This document shows positions 43,293-48,263 of a DNA stretch of 48,263 nt, piece after piece. The notes under the pieces are model-generated. The model was not told the DNA's origin, ran no database searches, and was given only the letters and a program-made list of their open reading frames with translations. Each line of letters begins with the position of its first letter. Position 1 is the first letter of the stretch. The position numbers and the translations under genes were made by a program. Source of the stretch: Ectocarpus siliculosus (Eukaryota; Sar; Phaeophyceae; Ectocarpales; Ectocarpaceae); assembly GCA_000310025.1 (NCBI GenBank), contig FN649755.1, positions 2,246,715 to 2,294,977 of the forward strand. The letters are read 5' to 3'.

Positions 43293-44330
43293 TCAAAATC
43301 CTCCCGACAAAGTACGACAGGGTTTGCTGAAATACGCATTAACTTCATCCCTAGATTCTAACTCCACGTAAGCTCCGCCCCTACATAGTCGACTCAATGG
43401 TGGGCTACAAGAATACGTCGTACACCAATAGCGTGTTTCGAATCTACCGTACATCGCCGTAAACGAACGGTTCTGTACTGCTGGTGCTGTGACCACGCCA
43501 ATACAGATCCAACACAACTGGCCCTTTTGCTGCTAAATGCCGACAATTTCACGTTCATTCACAACAACGCTTTGCACCTGTTGGCTCAAGAGGTATCACA
43601 TCAGTGCAGAGGTAACGCACATACCTGTACAGCAGCAGTAGATTCGCCAGCCACGTGTGCATAGAACGGTCCGTCGTTGGTGCCATGGGACACGAAGCTC
43701 AGCTCCTCCGCAACACCAAACAGCACTGTGACATCGAAGGACGAAGCTCTCAGCAATATCCGCCCCAAGTCGGCAAAAGCGAACGAATCTTCGACAGCGT
43801 GCCAACGCCGTTTTATGTTCCTGCACGTGATGCGATGCAACAGCAGCCAGCCTGTTCGATGAGAAACAACAACCAATACAGGAGCGTAAGAGAACAAAGA
43901 CACAAAACAACTGATGGACCAATGCTGATGCCAAGTGGTACAAAGGTCGAGCCTCGGTAGAAGAGGCTGCCATTTGTAGCCAGCGTGACAACGGGAAGCG
44001 GATGTTCAAAAGACACCCGCACGGATGTTGAATATGTACGGTACAACCGGAGCAGGTGATCCAGTTCTCCACAGCAGCACACAGCAGTTTACAGCAGCAG
44101 TACAGGAAAAGAGCACAAAGCACAGCAGTAGTATAATAGCAGAGAGCCGGGAAACCCAAGCGGAAACGGGTTACTGGAGACAAACAGGGCATGTCCGTCT
44201 CCCTCCCTCTCTGCCCACTTACCTGGTAGTCGTCCTTGTGCTCCAGGGTATGTGCCAGCTGCTCCATCATCAGTTGTTGAACGCGTACTCGTTCATCGAT
44301 GCGTACATCCATCCTCGAGAGTGTCGCCGC
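43293..44330 (-). CDS. Candidate multi-exon gene, function unknown (incomplete model)
   Basis: Three minus-strand exons are supported. Exon 44330-44223 follows CATCTGTAG and ends CAG|GTAAGT; it encodes a helical segment (QQLMMEQLAHTLEHKDDYQ). Exon 43820-43625 follows CACGTGCAG and ends CAG|GTATGT; it is very protein-like (VEDSFAFADLGRILLRASSF, VTVLFGVAEELSFVSHGTND). Exon 43529-43293 follows TTTAGCAG and ends with TGA, with several Cys (LCWICIG). The last junction is phase 0 on both sides. The first is not: exon one ends in phase 0, exon two needs two leading bases, so a small exon between 43850 and 44210 is missing from the model (LATNGSLFYRGSTFVPLG near 43960 is a candidate piece). The 5' end is unresolved. 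No family is recognised. Confidence 0.4.
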
Positions 44331-44656
44331 CTACAGATGTCCGCGAGGAAGCACGGAAGTGTGTGCTCTTCCCCATATAGGTGCCGCGGCTCGAAAAGAG
44401 CCTGCTGCGTCTTGGGAACAAGACCATCAACGAGCGTCGATATGACCACCCCTGTGCTCAGCCCTGTGCTGTCGCGGTGAGGTAGCTGCTGCGTGCACCT
44501 CGTCTGGAGCATCTCCTCTCGATCGAGAAAAAGCGCTGATACAGGAGTCACACCACGTTTTCTGCTGTCCACCATGACCCAGACAGTATCCAAGTTAGCT
44601 CTGCTGTTGCCCAGCCCTTGTGGTACGGCCTGTGGCGCCCTTGCCTGGGGCTGTGG

Positions 44657-44822
44657 ACTGATGCTCCACAACTTTGGAAAGCTTCCAACTATTTGGAACC
44701 AACTCGTTCCAAATTTTCGGGCCCAGGTCCGTTCCAAAGTTTTGGAAGAAATTTGGAGGAACGCCTCCGTACAAGTTTCAAAGATTTGGAACTTTGGAAC
44801 TTTGGAACCAAAATTTGGAATG
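44657..44822. repeat. TTTGGAAC/GTTCCAAA short palindromic cluster
   Basis: About ten occurrences of TTTGGAA or TTCCAAA in alternating orientation within 165 bases, including three near-tandem units at 44785-44820. The cluster is adjacent to and distinct from the minus-strand frame at 44270-44737. Confidence 0.8.
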
Positions 44823-45331
44823 ATTAAAATGACCCTTAGAACATAGGCAGTGTAGCGCTGCTGTTCCGTGGTGCTGTCCCATAGGGTACTTACTTCTGTT
44901 AATTGATTTGGCTCATGGCTGCTGTTTTTCTTTGTCGTGTTTTGGTTGAATGGACAATGTTCAAGTTGGCCGATCCAATGGAAATACCTACGATGTATTC
45001 ACTTCCTTCATACCTCCACATGTGGTGCGTGATCTTAACCTGCCCATAAAGCAGACCTAACATGGCAATACTGGCGAGCCTTGGTTATACCCTTTGATAG
45101 TAGTCTGACTCTTTAGGACAAACCGATGTTGAACGTAGCAAGGCTAGGTTGCTAGGTTCTTCACGAGACGAGAGAGGGCGCTGCGGCCGCCAGAACCAAC
45201 GCCGAACAACGCCCGACCGATCAGAATGTGTTAGTCCTAAAGATCTACTATCAAAACACTACTACTCGTACTGGCCTGGTTGCAGGGGTGAAAGTTGCCC
45301 CGGAATCACTGGCACTCAACTATAACCTAGG
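44823..45331. other. No gene seen
   Basis: Unique, AT-richer non-coding sequence. Confidence 0.45.
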
Positions 45332-45335
45332 TTGC

Positions 45336-45363
45336 GAGTCATCGCACCCCTGTGCGATGACTC
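45336..45363. other. Perfect 12-bp hairpin
   Basis: GAGTCATCGCAC and its exact complement GTGCGATGACTC flank a CCCT loop. It has no T run after it, so a terminator is unlikely. It lies inside a plus-strand frame (45332-45574) with Gly-rich sequence (GGGAFAGYGGNGLVYLLLGG) that could be an exon but lacks other support. Confidence 0.7.
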
Positions 45364-45574
45364 CGGGCCGTGCGGAGACCCCGGACAGGTCTCCTTTTAC
45401 GGTGAACGGAAGATTGGGGGTGGTGCATTCGCGGGATATGGAGGCAACGGTCTTGTGTACTTGTTGCTCGGAGGAGAGCGTCTGAAGAAGGACGGCCAAC
45501 GACGGTGTTGTATTGCACAGGTCAACACCTCGCCCCAACCCTATACCATTTTCGGCGCCGTCACACGGGTGTAG

Positions 45575-46636
45575 TCTATTTTGTGCTGTTGGTAAATGGT
45601 GAGACGGCAGTCGTCAGTACAGGCATTTTTTCCAGGCCTCTAGATATATGCATACATCTTGTAGTGTAGCCAAAACAATGAAACAAAAAACGCATAGCTA
45701 CCCGTTCGGTCTCACCTCGTGCCGTGTAAAATGGTCGCGTGCGTAGCTACCCTTGCTGTGTTGTCAACGCAGAGTGCAAAAGTGTGCAGCAGGAGCAAGA
45801 GGCAAAAGAGTCAATGTGGGGGGTCTGCGGTATGCGTCATTATTGAGGTAAAGCAGCTATATACGTCGGGCATAATGATGAATCCTGTCCGTGCAGCCCC
45901 CGCCCGTGTTTGTGTTGTGTGTGAGGAGGTTTTTGGCGCAAAGCCGCTGTGTTCATAACATCTACAAGAACCAGACAAAGAGAGCGAGAGAGCGACGGAA
46001 CGGGATGGCGCAGCTATGTTCAAGTCGGCAGCAGGTGGGAGCTCACGTTATCCTCTTGAGCTACTGTTGGGCACGGCAACGTGTGTTGGTAATTGATCAC
46101 ATGGGCAGACGGGTCATCGCTACACAGCGCGTCACCATGAGAGAAAACGGTCTGTTTGATGGTACACAGCCTGCGGATGAGGACCGACACACGGGGGTTG
46201 GGTGGGCGAGCAGCCAGGCAATCCACCATGCAAACCAAGCAAGGAAGGGAGCGGACGGTGCGCGGACTCGCCGTATTGCTCAATGGGGAAACGTGGGGAT
46301 ATCTTTTGGCGGGTTCCTTCCCCCCATTCAGCCCTGGCTGTCAGAAAATTTACAGCGAACGTTTTGTGCCTGTTGGTTTTGAATCGACCACCAAGCAAGA
46401 GCGGTGAGGGAGGGACGCAGGGGCGGACGCCCACATCATTGCTCTACTACGAGTGTTCTATGCATGCATACATTGCGTGCGTAGGCTATATGTAGATATT
46501 CCGTCCTCTCTCTTGGTGAACGAACGAGCATTTTACGCGGCGACATGCATCCCCCCCCCCCCTCCTTGCTGCAAAGGTATGGACACAGCATACAATATCT
46601 GGGAGAAAACATGATTGCACAATCATGTCATGTGTG
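45575..46636. other. No confident gene
   Basis: A TIR-like tip, GCATACATCTTGTAGTGTAGCC, occurs near 45648, related to the palindrome at 27860-27929. The plus frames at 45719-45958 and 45891-46382 overlap and lack domain support. A poly-C run lies near 46550. Confidence 0.4.
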
Positions 46637-46680
46637 GTACAGCAGCAGCAGTGTACTGCTATACTGTAGTGCTGCTGTAC
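46637..46680. other. Hairpin of CAG/CTG-type sequence
   Basis: GTACAGCAGCA (46637-46647) is perfectly complementary to TGCTGCTGTAC (46670-46680). Similar ACAGCAG(CAG)TA phrases occur at 43633, 44085-44105 and 46870, suggesting a dispersed short element. Confidence 0.6.
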
Positions 46681-46682
46681 AG

Positions 46683-46857
46683 ATAGTGGGCCCTCAAAAC
46701 CTCTAGTATCTGCCAGGCTAATCGACCGACGCTCTTCAAAGCACAGAAATGAACTTGGTGATTCAGTACCCTGTGCCCAACAATTCAACAAATCAACCGG
46801 CGCGATGCAGGACCACCGGCGTTTGTTCAACAGCAGGTGGTGTCGACGGCCCACTAG
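46683..46857. mobile_element. Possible small TIR element, AGTGGGCC ends
   Basis: The left end has TAGTGGGCCCTCAA and the right end GACGGCCCACTAG, complementary over TAGTGGGCC. Internal phrases (ACCACCGGCG, TTGTTCAAC) match 6255-6380. It is non-coding. The ends are short, so the call is tentative. Confidence 0.4.
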
Positions 46858-46860
46858 ACG

Positions 46861-47230
46861 GCACTATGTAGACTACTGCTGTAGTGCTGTATGTATCGGC
46901 GTTTGGTCTTTGGTTTGTTGGAGTCCCCTTTGAGGAGCGTGTATGCTCTATGGAACATGTCACGGTCTGCGGCCCACGTCCAAGCCGATGAGAGGTCCTA
47001 TAACTTGCTGCTGTGGAGAAATCGAGCCTGGAAAATCGGCCCGGAGGGTCTGATGTCTTCTGTCACCTACGGTATGGCACGTGTTTGCAGCTATTTAGCA
47101 TTGGTATGCATGCAGTAGAAGTCCCTGTTTCGTGCCGGTACAGTATGTGCCCAGAAAATTCACGGGAGCGATATATACCGGACCGTCATTACGAGGTATT
47201 CAGAATGACTTGGGAATTCAGTGTGTGCCC
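46861..47230. other. No gene seen
   Basis: Unique sequence leading into the 20-bp minisatellite. A CACCTACGGTATGGCAC phrase near 47067 resembles the TACCGTAGG TIR tips but has no partner. Confidence 0.4.
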
Positions 47231-47372
47231 GCCGAAAACACCGGCACTAAATATACCGAAACACCGGCACTACACCGAAAACACCGGCACTACACCGAAA
47301 ACACCGGCACTAATACCGAAAACACCGGCACTACACCGAAAACACCGGCACTACACCGAAAACACCGGCACT
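47231..47372. repeat. 20-bp minisatellite, ~7 copies
   Basis: The unit is ACACCGAAAACACCGGCACT, with one shortened copy and TAATACC variants. Period 20 is not a multiple of three, so it does not maintain a reading frame. Confidence 0.95.
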
Positions 47373-48039
47373 GGTCAACCGGCATTTAACAGAGACTTCT
47401 ACTGTACATCTAGGCCGTCCAGGGAATATCCCCAAGAGGGTGTGTCACCACCAGCAGAACAGAACAGCAGTCAGATACCACTGCTGTAGGTGAACCCTGC
47501 CTCAATCTGGGCTTGGTGAGGCACGCGTGTTTGCCGACCGAAGTGCTATCTAGTGGAATGTGGATCGTCCATGAACACCCTGTCGATTCGTGAATGTCTG
47601 CATACGGTTTCGTAAAAAGCTTGCATTTTCTTGGTCATTGGTTTTCGACGAAGCCGGGATATTGTGTGATGCTGCTGAAGCAAGATCGCTGATGCATACT
47701 CTCTGCTGTTGAATTCTCTTGTGCACTGGAGTACGCCCTAATCGAATGGTTAACATCGCCGCCGACGCTGCTGCTGCTGCTGCTGCTGCGGCTGCGGCTG
47801 GCTGCTGCTCATCTGCCTGATATTCGCCGTCTACAACACATTGCTGTTGGGTATCGTGTTCGTTCGTTTGTTCTTTCCGTCCTTCCTTCCCTCTTTGCCT
47901 TCTTTTTTTTTTGTCAGCCACTCTTGGATGCCGCAGATCCAGCTGTCGACTCTTTCTCCGTTTCTTCCTTCTTTGCCTTTTTTTTTTTTGTTCTGTCAGG
48001 TCGCCATCTTAGATTTGGGTTCGCGGACCACCCCCCTCA
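47373..48039. other. No confident gene; CTG tract
   Basis: (CTG)n-rich DNA at about 47767-47815 gives a poly-Ala stretch in a minus-strand frame (47550-47921) that otherwise reads plausibly (RLGRTPVHKRIQQQRV) but has no domain. CTTTCCTTCC-type pyrimidine tracts occupy 47870-47990. Confidence 0.45.
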
Positions 48040-48263
48040 TGGGGAGAGGGGTTGGGGGGCTAAAGTTTTTTTGGGAGGGGAACGGCGGCCTGGTTTCCCG
48101 GGGGGGGGGGGTGGAAGAACCCCCCCCCCCCCTCGCGGGCCGGCATACCGACTGTGGTCCCCCCCCCTCCCACCATTTCTCCGCACATTTATCTATCCAT
48201 GTCTTGCCGCGGACGTGATGTGGTGGTTTTGTTGGGTAATTGCTCAGAAGCCCGACCCCCCCC
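48040..48263. other. Low-quality homopolymer contig end
   Basis: Runs of G and C become frequent and the sequence ends in poly-C, mirroring the start of the window. Biological interpretation is unsafe. Confidence 0.7.

Noticed and set aside
47550-47921. Minus-strand poly-Ala/Gln protein
   Set aside because: The low-complexity part is explained by the CTG tract, and no domain or exon borders are evident. Noted only as a possibility.

Overview
The window looks like nuclear DNA of a brown alga (Phaeophyceae, for example an Ectocarpus relative or a kelp). Most of it is non-coding, with short intron-separated exons and GT-AG splice sites. It carries TTAGGG-type telomere-like blocks, cysteine/histidine repeats matching the EsV-1-7 motif (known from brown algae and their phaeoviruses), and an FNIP/LRR-like protein. 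Bacterial operon features are absent. Species assignment is inference. The first ~400 and last ~220 bases are homopolymer-dominated, as at poor-quality contig ends.

Layout: 0.4-0.7 kb, tail of a truncated gene; 1.2-1.5 and 4.6-5.2 kb, small terminal-inverted-repeat (TIR) elements with TACCGTA ends; 2.3-3.2 kb, exon fragments, then a ~75-bp minisatellite; 7.2-8.0 kb, a TIR-like hairpin and a TIR element carrying CCCATGGG palindromes and TTAGGG repeats; 8.5-10.8 kb, a direct duplication of ~600-670 bp headed by a ~68-bp tandem repeat; 11.1-12.0 kb, a GGTCATGACC palindrome field; 12.8-15.1 kb, a three-exon candidate gene for a single-pass membrane protein.

The centre (16.8-27.7 kb) is a full-length Ty1/copia retrotransposon (near-identical LTRs, 5-bp target duplication, broken gag-pol). 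It abuts ~5.3 kb of 33-bp satellite, which is itself interrupted by a tRNA-derived SINE. The satellite monomer contains TTTGGCGCGAAA, which matches the E2F/DP binding consensus. Part of the array is organised in 198-bp six-monomer higher-order units.

The right third holds a CTTCCATGGAAG palindrome field (30.0-30.9 kb) beside a second copy of the TTAGGG-bearing TIR element; an EsV-1-7-repeat pseudogene (32.1 kb) whose 3' half and downstream region are duplicated at 40.9-42.5 kb next to an almost spacer-free inverted duplication; an uninterrupted FNIP-repeat reading frame on the minus strand (34.9-36.6 kb); a degenerate minus-strand coding region (39.6-40.4 kb); a multi-exon minus-strand gene model (43.3-44.3 kb); and minor repeats.

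No set of genes here forms a clear pathway. The most notable signals are the E2F-site-like satellite, the three separate palindrome arrays that all share a CATG core, and the decaying, rearranged EsV-1-7 family copies. Gene models come from reading frames and splice-site phase only, so they are tentative.
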